Positions 1 through 5,783 of a stretch of 5,951 nucleotides of DNA are shown piece after piece. The notes beneath the pieces are model-generated. The model was given only the letters and a program-made list of their open reading frames with translations, searched no databases and was not told the origin of the DNA. The translations under genes were made by a program, and so were the position numbers. The stretch spans positions 1 to 5,951 of the forward strand of contig QMQE01000160.1 in NCBI GenBank assembly GCA_003650445.1. The letters are read 5' to 3'. Position 1 is the stretch's first letter; each line of letters starts with the position of its first letter. The DNA comes from Acidobacteriota bacterium. Lineage in GTDB: Bacteria; Acidobacteriota; Holophagae; Thermotomaculales; Thermotomaculaceae.

Positions 1-784
1 AATCCTTGACGAAAACTATAGAAACCGCTTTGATCTGATGAACCCGTGGGTCAAGCAGTCTGTTGGCAAAAAACGGATGAAGCCAGGGAAGATAACTCAC
101 AAAAACCAGAACACCGGAGATAACGAAATAAGCAAATGCCTTCAAATGGCGCTGCTTATCCTGGATCAGTAGTCCGGTTATAAGAACAGCTTGAGACACG
201 AGGATAAACATTCCAAAATAATGGGTATAGGCAAGTGCTGAAGATACAATAGCATAGACAACCGCACGAAAAAAGCCAGGCTTTCGAAGCAGAAGAACAC
301 CCATCCACCAGCTTAAAACTGTCAGCAAAAATAACAGTGAATAGGAACGAACCTCCTGGGAATAGTAGACATGAAAGAATAGGGGGGATGTAATGGCCAG
401 GGCCATAAGTCCGGCCTTCCGGTTCCAGAGCGTTGTTCCCAGTAGGAAAATAGCCACGAGTCCCAATATGCCGAAAATTGCGGAGAGTGCTCTTCCTGTC
501 AATTCATTGTAGCCGCATGTGCGATAGGCCTGCCACAATAGGAGCTGATATAACGGCGGATGCACGTCCCGAGCGCATCCGCGTATGATTGTTCTGGCTG
601 TGTGCTCAGGTTGCGAAAGGGAAGCGCTGTACAATTCGTCCAGCCAATAACTTCGATTTGTCAGCCCATGAAACCGGAGGCCGATACCAATCAGAAGCAA
701 CAAGACGAATGTGGCCACAACTATCCGCTGGCTCCATCTTTTCTCACCTGTTTTGCAGCTGTCCCGGATATCAGACGGTTGCAT
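1..784 (-). CDS. GT-C fold membrane glycosyltransferase (family 39 / PMT_2-like), N-terminal part
   Basis: Partial gene; 261 residues are visible before it leaves the window. Such enzymes sit in the inner membrane and transfer a sugar from a polyprenyl-phosphate donor to a lipid, glycan or protein on the outer face. Visible are a basic N-terminus, a first membrane helix at about residues 21-40, then a WLDELYS motif (47-53) in the first outer loop, whose acidic pair is the usual catalytic site. Also seen are a DVHPPLY motif (73-79), a YYSQEVRSYS motif (140-149) and further hydrophobic helices at about 100-120, 124-166, 172-208 and 214-232. This order is typical of GT39/RgtA-D-like proteins. 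The chosen ATG at 784 has GGAAG seven bases upstream, inside the end of the HAD remnant. An in-frame GTG at 895 would add 37 residues. The family call is firm; sugar and acceptor are unknown. Two counted lines gave 45% and 48% GC, below the neighbouring UbiA gene. Confidence 0.88.
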   Translation of the reverse strand, partial: MQPSDIRDSCKTGEKRWSQRIVVATFVLLLLIGIGLRFHGLTNRSYWLDELYSASLSQPEHTARTIIRGCARDVHPPLYQLLLWQAYRTCGYNELTGRALSAIFGILGLVAIFLLGTTLWNRKAGLMALAITSPLFFHVYYSQEVRSYSLLFLLTVLSWWMGVLLLRKPGFFRAVVYAIVSSALAYTHYFGMFILVSQAVLITGLLIQDKQRHLKAFAYFVISGVLVFVSYLPWLHPFFANRLLDPRVHQIKAVSIVFVKD

Positions 785-788
785 CGTT

Positions 789-896
789 TTACTTCCGGAA
801 TGGCTGATAGACCGGATCGGTGGCGAGGGTGAGCATGGGGCGGTCGTGGGGGGTGTCACCATAGGCGTAGATTTGTTTTTTGTCGGGTAACTCACT
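789..896 (-). pseudogene. C-terminal remnant of a HAD-IB family phosphatase
   Basis: Thirty-five codons ending in TAA at 791-789. The translation carries IYAYGDTPHDRPML followed by a LATDPVYQPF tail. This matches the end of HAD subfamily IB phosphatases (YfhB/SerB-like), where GD-x3-D is the metal-binding motif III/IV and the Y-x-P-F tail is characteristic. The frame is closed by TGA at 899-897, and there is no start codon. The N-terminal DxDxT nucleophile motif and the cap domain, some 150 or more residues, are absent, so the fragment cannot be active. Neighbours are intact on both sides: the UbiA-family stop lies 14 bases upstream and the glycosyltransferase ATG 4 bases downstream. This suggests an operon of synthase, phosphatase and glycosyltransferase that lost most of its middle gene by deletion. 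An assembly collapse would look the same. A HAD partner fits the pathway, since polyprenyl-phosphoryl ribose 5-phosphate needs dephosphorylation. Confidence 0.72.
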
Positions 897-900
897 TCAT

Positions 901-907
901 TCCTCCC
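901..907 (-). promoter_or_regulatory. Stranded Shine-Dalgarno of the lost HAD gene
   Basis: The minus strand reads GGGAGGA just after the UbiA-family stop codon. The ATG that touches it (900-898) opens only ATG-AAG-TGA and is too close for normal spacing. A GTG at 895-893 is six bases from GGAGG and is in frame with the downstream glycosyltransferase, so this site may now start a 37-residue out-of-frame extension of that protein. Confidence 0.45.
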
Positions 908-910
908 TGT

Positions 911-1807
911 TCATCGGTACAACAAGGCCCAGAAGGCCACGATCCAGCCCAGCACAGTGAGTTGAATAAACCGGTCATGGAAAAGGATTTCTACAGGAGA
1001 ACCGGTGTCTCCATCCACAAAGGCCCGCTGCATGTAGCGTAGGAGGCCCAGAATTACAAAAACTACAGTGAGATAGAGATAGTTGCTATGGAAATGGCGG
1101 GCAATCTCCGGTGAAACTGTGTACATGATATAGGACACCGTGAGTACCGCCGCCATGGCTGTCATCCCGTGGTTGACAAACTCCAGGTTGTAGCCGTCGA
1201 TGGATTTCCGGGTGCCGGATACGCCATTTTCCCGTAAAATCAGGTCATCCCGCCGTTTTGCCAGCCCGATGAACAGCGCCATCACGAAGGTAATGAGCAT
1301 GATCCACATGGAAAGCGGAATGGCTGTTGCCGCGGACCCCACCTCGAGACGCAGCAGAAACCCCAGCGCGATGATAAAGACATCCAATATTGCCACATGT
1401 TTCAGGCCCGTTGAGTAAACGATATTCAAAAAGAGATAGAGGCAAATCCAGCCTGTCGCGAGGCGAGGCAGAAAAAAGGAAAGCCCCAGTGATGCGGCAG
1501 CAAGGAGAACCATGACGCACACAGCTTTTCCTTTCGACACATGTCCGGCAGCTATGGGCCGCTTTCGCTTCAGCGGATGGCTGCGGTCGGATGTCACATC
1601 GTTCAGGTCGTTGAATATATAAACGGAACTGGCGGCCAGACAAAATACCACAAACGCAATCACTGACTGCATCAGCAATGCCCTGTCTGTCAGTTTCAGC
1701 CCGAAAAACAGTGGCGCCAGCACCAGCAGATTCTTGACCCAGTGTCGGGGCCGGGTAAGCCGAATAAAGTCTTTCAACAACGATGGAGCATCCTGTATTG
1801 TATTCAT
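911..1807 (-). CDS. UbiA-family polyprenyl-phosphate phosphoribosyltransferase (DPPR synthase-like)
   Basis: Complete, 298 residues. The family moves a phosphoribosyl group from PRPP to a polyprenyl phosphate (decaprenyl phosphate in mycobacteria, Rv3806c), the first step towards polyprenyl-phosphoryl ribose or arabinose donors; it is an integral inner-membrane enzyme. Seen are an RPRHWVKN start (19-26), a first aspartate motif NDLNDVTSD (66-74) followed by HPLKRKRPIAAG (77-88), a YSTGLKHVAILD stretch (131-142), and GLAKRRDDL (181-189). Between them are about nine hydrophobic helices. The RPIAAG and LKHVA.LD signatures favour the phosphoribosyltransferase branch over ubiquinone or haem prenyltransferases, although substrate is inferred. 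The gene lies upstream of the HAD remnant and the GT-C enzyme, as expected for a donor-synthesis operon. The ATG at 1807 has no visible Shine-Dalgarno and lies very close to a candidate extended -10 box. A terminator separates it from the MFS gene. Confidence 0.85.
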   Translation of the reverse strand: MNTIQDAPSLLKDFIRLTRPRHWVKNLLVLAPLFFGLKLTDRALLMQSVIAFVVFCLAASSVYIFNDLNDVTSDRSHPLKRKRPIAAGHVSKGKAVCVMVLLAAASLGLSFFLPRLATGWICLYLFLNIVYSTGLKHVAILDVFIIALGFLLRLEVGSAATAIPLSMWIMLITFVMALFIGLAKRRDDLILRENGVSGTRKSIDGYNLEFVNHGMTAMAAVLTVSYIMYTVSPEIARHFHSNYLYLTVVFVILGLLRYMQRAFVDGDTGSPVEILFHDRFIQLTVLGWIVAFWALLYR

Positions 1808-1817
1808 AACGATAAGA

Positions 1818-1826
1818 ATTCTATCA
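1818..1826 (-). promoter_or_regulatory. Candidate extended -10 promoter of the UbiA-family gene
   Basis: The minus strand reads TGATAGAAT, an extended -10 pattern (TG-n-TAGAAT), 10 bases before the ATG at 1807. No good -35 is seen at 16-18 bases further up. If used, transcription would start near 1811, leaving a leader of only a few bases, which agrees with the absence of a ribosome binding site. Called from pattern only. Confidence 0.35.
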
Positions 1827-1878
1827 CAAACTTGATGGGAAAGGGAGTGATGGGTAATGAGTGACTTGACAGGGATAG

Positions 1879-1900
1879 AAAAAAAAGGGAATTGCCCTTT
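1879..1900 (-). terminator. Rho-independent terminator of the GGT-MFS transcription unit
   Basis: On the minus strand a six-base-pair stem (AAAGGG with CCCTTT, loop CAATT) runs directly into a run of T; the plus strand shows eight A at 1879-1886. It lies about 80 bases after the MFS stop codon and before the UbiA-family gene, so it divides the two transcription units. The stem is short but the T-tract is strong. Confidence 0.68.
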
Positions 1901-1965
1901 CCTTCTTCTGCTCCGGCCCTTGCCCCAACACGCTCAACATCTACTCTCTTTTCCCTTCTCATCCA

Positions 1966-1989
1966 CACTCGCACTAGCACTTACACTTC
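1966..1989 (-). repeat. Four degenerate tandem hexamers across the MFS stop codon
   Basis: On the plus strand CACT recurs at 1966, 1972, 1978 and 1984, exactly six bases apart (CACTNN four times; NNAGTG on the minus strand). The MFS stop codon lies within the array. The two variable positions differ in every unit, so it is an old or chance array rather than a fresh slippage tract. Confidence 0.5.
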
Positions 1990-3204
1990 TCTTTGCCCGT
2001 CAGGCAAAGAGAAAAACATCGGTTTTGCGCCGGTATGGAAGATGAGAATCATCAGTAGCCCGATTGGAAGGTAGGAAAGCCACAGGGGAATTGCGCCCAG
2101 TTTCTCATAAACGATTCCACCGATAGCAGGGCCCAGCACCAGGGCAATGGAAAACGAAAGAGAGTAGAAGCCCATATAGCGGCCCCGGCGGTTTTCCCCC
2201 GCGCGAAGTGCCACCATGGCGGAGAACTGAGGGAAGGAGAGAATTTCTCCTGCTGTCCACAATACCACCGTGAGTGCCGCAAAGACTCCTGAGTTTCCAA
2301 AGGGCAGGAGAGAAAAGCCCAGGACAAAGAGCAGGATGCCGATGGTGACCATGCGAAGAGGCGGCACGTGGCGAAAGTGGGTGATCAGCGGCAGTTCCAC
2401 CGTGGCACAGATGACGGCATTGAGGGCAAAGAGCAGTCCGAAGCCAGTTTCATGGAGCCCATACACCGAATCAATGAACAGCGGGAAGGTGCTGATAAGC
2501 TGCATGAACAGCATACCGTATACCAGCGTGACGGACAGGAAGAGGAGAAAGGGAAGGTCTTTCAGGGCCGATCTTGTGTCCGGAACAGTGCCGGTTTTCC
2601 GGGGCGTCCCGGTGGCAGGTTGATGGTAAAACAAGAAAAGAACCAGGGCCGCTGCCAGACAGGTCAATCCGTCCACCCAGAAGAGGAAACGATAGCCCGC
2701 CAATACCAGTACGCCACCCACAGCCGGGCCGATAGTGGCACCGATGTTAACGGCCAGCCGGTTCAGTGAATATCCCCTTGCCAGCTGATCTGGGGGGCAG
2801 GTGTCTGCCACCGCAGCGGCATTGGCAGGGCGAAACCCCTCCGCCACCAGCCCGATGGTTGCCATCATGAGCTGAATTGCGAGGAGTGAATGGAGATGGC
2901 CCAGTGCCATGAATCCCAGCCCGTTGAGGATCAGGCTCATCATCTGGATTTTCTTGTGCCCCAGCCGGTCGGCTAGCCATCCCCCGAGAACGGTGCCACC
3001 CATACCGCCGATGCCGTACAGGCTGATGGCCAGGGCAGCTTCCGCAGGGGATACGCCAATTTCATGAACCAGATACAATACCATGAATACCAGGACCATG
3101 GAACCGCTGCGGTTGATGAGCACCACCAGCGCCAGCATCCAGGACGCCCCCGGAAGCCCTTTGAATGATTGAATGTAACGATTCCACATTTTTCGGATCG
3201 GCAT
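1981..3204 (-). CDS. MFS multidrug-type efflux transporter (12 TM, DHA1-like)
   Basis: Complete, 407 residues from the chosen ATG. Major facilitator proteins of this size are proton-driven inner-membrane transporters. Seen are about twelve hydrophobic helices, motif A between helices 2 and 3 (GGWLADRLGHKK, residues 74-85), and a helix-5 motif C-like NIGATIGPAVGG, which is typical of drug/H+ antiporters such as the MdtH group. The charged middle loop contains TPRKTGTVPDTRS. The start is set by a GAGGGG Shine-Dalgarno (3211-3216), six bases before the ATG at 3204; a TTG at 3243 would add 13 residues but has no such site. It begins 54 bases after the gamma-glutamyltransferase stop with no terminator between, so the two are probably co-transcribed. 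The 3' end carries a perfect hairpin over the last codons. Export is likely; the substrate cannot be told from sequence. Confidence 0.85.
   Translation of the reverse strand: MPIRKMWNRYIQSFKGLPGASWMLALVVLINRSGSMVLVFMVLYLVHEIGVSPAEAALAISLYGIGGMGGTVLGGWLADRLGHKKIQMMSLILNGLGFMALGHLHSLLAIQLMMATIGLVAEGFRPANAAAVADTCPPDQLARGYSLNRLAVNIGATIGPAVGGVLVLAGYRFLFWVDGLTCLAAALVLFLFYHQPATGTPRKTGTVPDTRSALKDLPFLLFLSVTLVYGMLFMQLISTFPLFIDSVYGLHETGFGLLFALNAVICATVELPLITHFRHVPPLRMVTIGILLFVLGFSLLPFGNSGVFAALTVVLWTAGEILSFPQFSAMVALRAGENRRGRYMGFYSLSFSIALVLGPAIGGIVYEKLGAIPLWLSYLPIGLLMILIFHTGAKPMFFSLPDGQREV
1987..2013 (-). other. Perfect 11-bp hairpin in the last codons of the MFS gene
   Basis: TTCTCTTTGCC at 1987-1997 pairs with GGCAAAGAGAA at 2003-2013 around a five-base loop. 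It lies within coding sequence and ends four bases before the stop codon. On the minus strand the T-run precedes rather than follows the stem, so this is not a standard intrinsic terminator. It would fold at the 3' end of the MFS message and may slow decay or ribosomes. Confidence 0.6.
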
Positions 3205-3210
3205 CTGTTT

Positions 3211-3216
3211 CCCCTC
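3211..3216 (-). promoter_or_regulatory. Ribosome binding site fixing the MFS start
   Basis: GAGGGG on the minus strand, six bases before the ATG at 3204-3202. It supports this start over the in-frame TTG at 3243-3241. Confidence 0.7.
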
Positions 3217-3258
3217 TCTGTTACCCGCAGGCGAAACCGGCAAAGGATTGCTTTCCCG

Positions 3259-4941
3259 TTATCGGCTTAACGCGATCCCACTTCCCCGTGGATCCGCGAC
3301 CGCTTCCACTTTGCCATTGGAGGATTGGAAGATGATAACCGCATTCCCCAGGCCTCTTGCTTTATGTGGATTCTGGCCCAGTTCCTTCAACTTTTCGACC
3401 AGCTTCTGATTTTTCCACAACTCAGGCTCCAGCCTGATCTCATCCGGCAGCCACTGGTGGTGAAAACGGGGTGCATTCATTGCCTGCGTCGTGTCCATGG
3501 AAAAAAGTGACAAATTCAGGTAGGTTTGCAGAACCGTTGTGATAATGGTACTACCGCCGGGGCTTCCAAGCGCCATCCGGAATCGCCCGTTTCTGAGGAC
3601 TATGGTGGGCGTCATAGAGGACAGCATCCGCTTCCCCGGCTCAATGGCGTTGGAAATGCCCCCCACCAGGCCGTAGAGATTGGGACTTCCCGGTTTGGCA
3701 GAAAAATCATCCATTTCATTGTTCAGCAAAATGCCCGTGTTTTTCAATAGAATGCCATTCCCAAATGAACCGTTCAGGGTGTAGGTAATGGAAACACAGT
3801 TTCCATTTGCATCCATCACAGCATAGCTCGTGGTCTGGGGAGATTCTTTCAGCATCAACCCGCTCTTGCCCACTGGTCCCAATCCCGACAACACCTGACT
3901 GGAAGGTGTGGCGTGGTCCAGATGGATCTCTCTTGCCCGTTTTTTCAGATAGGCCGGGGCCAGCAGCCGCTGCCAATAGACAGGGAAACAATCCGGCCCG
4001 CCAAGGTAGGTGTTCCGGTCCGCGTATGCTCTCTTTTCCATTTCTGCCAGCAGATGGATGGTTTCAGCATTGTCTGGTTTCAACTTGTGATAGTTGAAGT
4101 TGCCCAGCATCCCCAGAATTTCCCCGATAACAATGCCGCCGGATGAGGGAAGGGGCATCAGATAGAGGTCATCTCCGTTGAAGGCCACGTGAACTGGTGT
4201 CCGCCAGACAGCCCGGTAGTTTTCAAGGTCTGAAAGGGTAATGATTCCACCTTTCTTTTTTAATTCTTTGACAAAATCACGGGCAGTTTGTCCCCGGTAG
4301 AATTCCCGATCCCCATGGGACGCAATTCGATTCAGTGTTTTAGAAAGTGCGAGCTGATGCCAGATGGCGTTTGGAGCCAGGGCATTTCCATACGGGCAAA
4401 ACACCCTGCGGCTGTCTGCATCGGCGGATAGTTTTTTCAAATGGCGTAAAATGGCCCGGTGTTGGTACAAAGAAATTCGGTGCCCCCTTTTTGCCAGTTT
4501 TATCGCCGGTTCCAGGAGTTTTGCCCAGGGAAGGTGCCCATAACAGCGCCACAACTCCCTCATGCCCCGTACAGTACCGGGGACGCCGGCAGACCGGGCG
4601 CTCAGCGTGGAAGCACCGGGAATTACCTGTCCTTTCTTGTCCAGATACATATCCTTCCCTGCGGCCCACGGTGCTGTTTCCCGGAAATCCAGCGCCACCG
4701 GCTCATTCCCCGGCCGGTACACCATAGCAAATCCGCCACCACCGATGTTTCCCGCCTGCGGGTAAGTGACGGCAAGGGCAAAGCCAATGGCCACCGCAGC
4801 ATCCACGGCGTTGCCTCCCTGCTCCAGAATCTGCATTCCCAACCTTGCCGCAATGGGCTCCGGTGCAACCACCGCGTTTTGTCCATAAAGTGGAAAACAT
4901 ACTAACCATATCCCCAGAATCGCCAATCCAAGTCGTTTCAT
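3259..4941 (-). CDS. ggt: Gamma-glutamyltransferase (glutathione hydrolase), exported
   Basis: Complete, 560 residues, the usual length for bacterial GGT. The enzyme cleaves the gamma-glutamyl bond of glutathione and related compounds and transfers the glutamyl group to water or an amino acid, normally in the periplasm. A signal peptide is clear: KR at 2-3, a hydrophobic core to about residue 18, and likely cleavage near residue 20-23. The precursor self-cleaves into two subunits. The nucleophile is Thr370 in QTTSYAV. Other expected residues are Arg87 (DFRETAP), Asn390 (YTLNGSFG), Asp412 (MDDF), Ser441-Ser442 (LSSMTPT) and Gly462-Gly463 (GSPGGS). The lid-loop region KPGSPNLYGLVGG (416-428) is present as in the E. 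coli enzyme, so all known catalytic parts are intact. GGAGGG (4947-4952) is five bases before the ATG. It heads a probable two-gene operon with the MFS transporter. Identification is secure. Confidence 0.96.
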   Translation of the reverse strand: MKRLGLAILGIWLVCFPLYGQNAVVAPEPIAARLGMQILEQGGNAVDAAVAIGFALAVTYPQAGNIGGGGFAMVYRPGNEPVALDFRETAPWAAGKDMYLDKKGQVIPGASTLSARSAGVPGTVRGMRELWRCYGHLPWAKLLEPAIKLAKRGHRISLYQHRAILRHLKKLSADADSRRVFCPYGNALAPNAIWHQLALSKTLNRIASHGDREFYRGQTARDFVKELKKKGGIITLSDLENYRAVWRTPVHVAFNGDDLYLMPLPSSGGIVIGEILGMLGNFNYHKLKPDNAETIHLLAEMEKRAYADRNTYLGGPDCFPVYWQRLLAPAYLKKRAREIHLDHATPSSQVLSGLGPVGKSGLMLKESPQTTSYAVMDANGNCVSITYTLNGSFGNGILLKNTGILLNNEMDDFSAKPGSPNLYGLVGGISNAIEPGKRMLSSMTPTIVLRNGRFRMALGSPGGSTIITTVLQTYLNLSLFSMDTTQAMNAPRFHHQWLPDEIRLEPELWKNQKLVEKLKELGQNPHKARGLGNAVIIFQSSNGKVEAVADPRGSGIALSR

Positions 4942-5021
4942 CTTTTCCCTCCGTTTTCCGCCATTGTAGCACGGTTGGAATAATCGATAGAAAAAGAAAA
5001 TGAAGAGAAGAATCAGGATAT

Positions 5022-5037
5022 TAGTTCTATAGTTCTA
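5022..5037. repeat. Perfect tandem duplication of an 8-mer
   Basis: TAGTTCTA occurs twice in direct succession (5022-5029 and 5030-5037). It overlaps the candidate -10 box of ggt, so a change in copy number could alter promoter spacing or strength. Confidence 0.6.
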
Positions 5038-5053
5038 TTTTATATTCATGCAA
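5026..5053 (-). promoter_or_regulatory. Candidate sigma70-type promoter for ggt-MFS
   Basis: On the minus strand TTGCAT (5053-5048) and TATAGA (5031-5026) are separated by 16 bases in an AT-rich stretch, about 85 bases before the ggt ATG. Each box differs from consensus at two positions. Another -10-like TACAAT lies at 4968-4963 but lacks a good -35. Confidence 0.35.
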
Positions 5054-5095
5054 AGAGCCAGGCTCAACTGCCTGGAGGTGGCGTCCGTCTGCATG
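5047..5095 (-). repeat. Nested inverted repeat: REP-like element or terminator after yqaJ
   Basis: An inner perfect hairpin, CCAGGC (5058-5063) with GCCTGG (5070-5075) around a six-base loop, lies inside an outer inverted pair, CATGCA (5047-5052) and TGCATG (5090-5095). On the minus strand the inner stem is followed by CTCTTT, a poor T-tract, so it could weakly end the YqaJ transcript. The compact palindrome with short flanks is also what REP elements mobilised by REP-associated transposases look like, and such a transposase lies about 700 bases away. Only one copy is seen here. Confidence 0.5.
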
Positions 5096-5110
5096 CTGTT
5101 GATAGTTTTT

Positions 5111-5686
5111 CTACCTGTTCAGTTTTTCCATGAACGCCATTTCCGTTTGCAAGAGTCTTTTGATGTATGGTTCATCCCGATAGACTGTCTGTAAAATGCA
5201 GTCATATCCTGGCCAGTAACACCAGTAATCAACGGCTTCTAACCCGGTAATCATAAGCTGATGCTGCAATTGCCCGTAGTAATACGATGGCACCTTGCCT
5301 CTGTTGGCTTGCCAGTAGGCCGATTTACCACATTTAATTTCAACAATATGGTCATAGTTATCCGTTATACCGTCCATGCTGGCAATCAACCAGGGATATT
5401 CTTTGGATTGAAGGCACAACGGCTTAACAACAATGCCGGTTTCTTCAATATATAGAGCCCTTGCTTTGGGCTCCAACAATGTACCCATCCTCATCTTTTC
5501 ATTTGGCTTGATATTGATCCTGTTCCGCTTCTGGTGAAGCAGCTCGGAGGGTAACTGGAACCGATTGTCCCCCATTACTGTTGATGCGTCTGACGCGCCA
5601 ATTCCTGAATGTCGCCACTCAAGCCACTCTTCTGTTCCCTGCTCTAACTCAAGCACATGAAACAACCGGGGATGTGTATCATTCAT
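5111..5686 (-). CDS. YqaJ-family phage-type exonuclease (PD-(D/E)XK fold)
   Basis: Complete, 191 residues, close to the usual size for YqaJ-like viral recombinases (lambda exonuclease superfamily). These 5'-3' double-strand exonucleases produce single strands for recombination with a RecT/Beta annealing protein. Seen are the entry motif EEWLEWRHSGIGASDAS (19-35), Glu72 in MGTLLEPKA, the core Asp105 (ASMDG) with Glu116-x-Lys118 (VEIKCG), and the helical YYGQLQHQLMITG (136-148). Together they give a full E...D...ExK...QxxxQ active site, so the enzyme is probably active. GGAG at 5694-5697 is seven bases before the ATG. No recT, ssb or other phage gene is visible; upstream is a REP-associated transposase and downstream is ggt. 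Two counted lines gave 42-43% GC, well below the MFS gene. It is probably a stray phage or plasmid gene, or the edge of a prophage relic. Confidence 0.87.
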   Translation of the reverse strand: MNDTHPRLFHVLELEQGTEEWLEWRHSGIGASDASTVMGDNRFQLPSELLHQKRNRINIKPNEKMRMGTLLEPKARALYIEETGIVVKPLCLQSKEYPWLIASMDGITDNYDHIVEIKCGKSAYWQANRGKVPSYYYGQLQHQLMITGLEAVDYWCYWPGYDCILQTVYRDEPYIKRLLQTEMAFMEKLNR

Positions 5687-5718
5687 TTCTTTTCTCCATG
5701 AAATTTTCTGTCAAAGTT

Positions 5719-5759
5719 CCGGGACGGCAAATATGTATCATTATTTGCCCATCCCCTGG
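5719..5759 (-). repeat. Imperfect palindrome between the transposase and yqaJ
   Basis: GGCAAATA (5726-5733) pairs with TATTTGCC (5742-5749) around an eight-base loop. The stem extends through a small bulge with GGGA (5721-5724) and TCCC (5752-5755), then CC with GG. No T-tract follows on the minus strand. It starts 25 bases after the transposase stop codon, so it could be its 3' hairpin or a REP-like site. Confidence 0.55.
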
Positions 5760-5783
5760 TTTCCCTAGTTTTTGCCACCTCTT

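Larger units (their letters stand above)
4942..5110. other. Intergenic region upstream of ggt
   Basis: An AT-rich spacer of 169 bases between the YqaJ stop and the ggt start. It holds the ggt ribosome binding site (4947-4952), a possible promoter (5026-5053), a tandem 8-mer (5022-5037) and a nested inverted repeat (5047-5095). No open reading frame or RNA gene is evident. Confidence 0.7.

Noticed and set aside
560..832. Plus-strand open frames opposite the glycosyltransferase
   Set aside because: They lie antisense to a clear GT-C coding frame and the HAD remnant, and they show no recognisable domain.
1804..1980. Frame stays open for 58 codons after the MFS TAA and ends in a TGA overlapping the UbiA-family ATG, suggesting stop-codon readthrough or coupling
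   Set aside because: The stretch encodes no membrane segment or known domain, is strongly purine-biased, and contains the rho-independent terminator. An open run of this length is not improbable by chance.
1857..2045. Small plus-strand open frame across the intergenic region after the MFS gene
   Set aside because: It runs through the terminator and into the MFS gene in antisense, and no ribosome binding site is evident.
3205..3243. Longer MFS start at the TTG at 3243
   Set aside because: It has no suitable ribosome binding site, whereas the ATG at 3204 has GAGGGG six bases upstream. The extra 13 residues do not look like an MFS N-terminus.
3241..4941. Plus-strand and out-of-frame minus-strand open frames within ggt
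   Set aside because: They are shadows of a well-conserved coding frame with every catalytic residue in place.
4963..4968. TACAAT on the minus strand as the ggt -10 box
   Set aside because: No -35 resembling TTGACA lies 16-18 bases upstream. It is possible, but weaker than the 5026-5053 pair.
5709..5714. Perfect TTGACA on the minus strand upstream of yqaJ as a -35 box
   Set aside because: At 17-base spacing the -10 would overlap the start codon and does not resemble TATAAT. A second TTGACA at 5795-5790 also lacks a matching -10.
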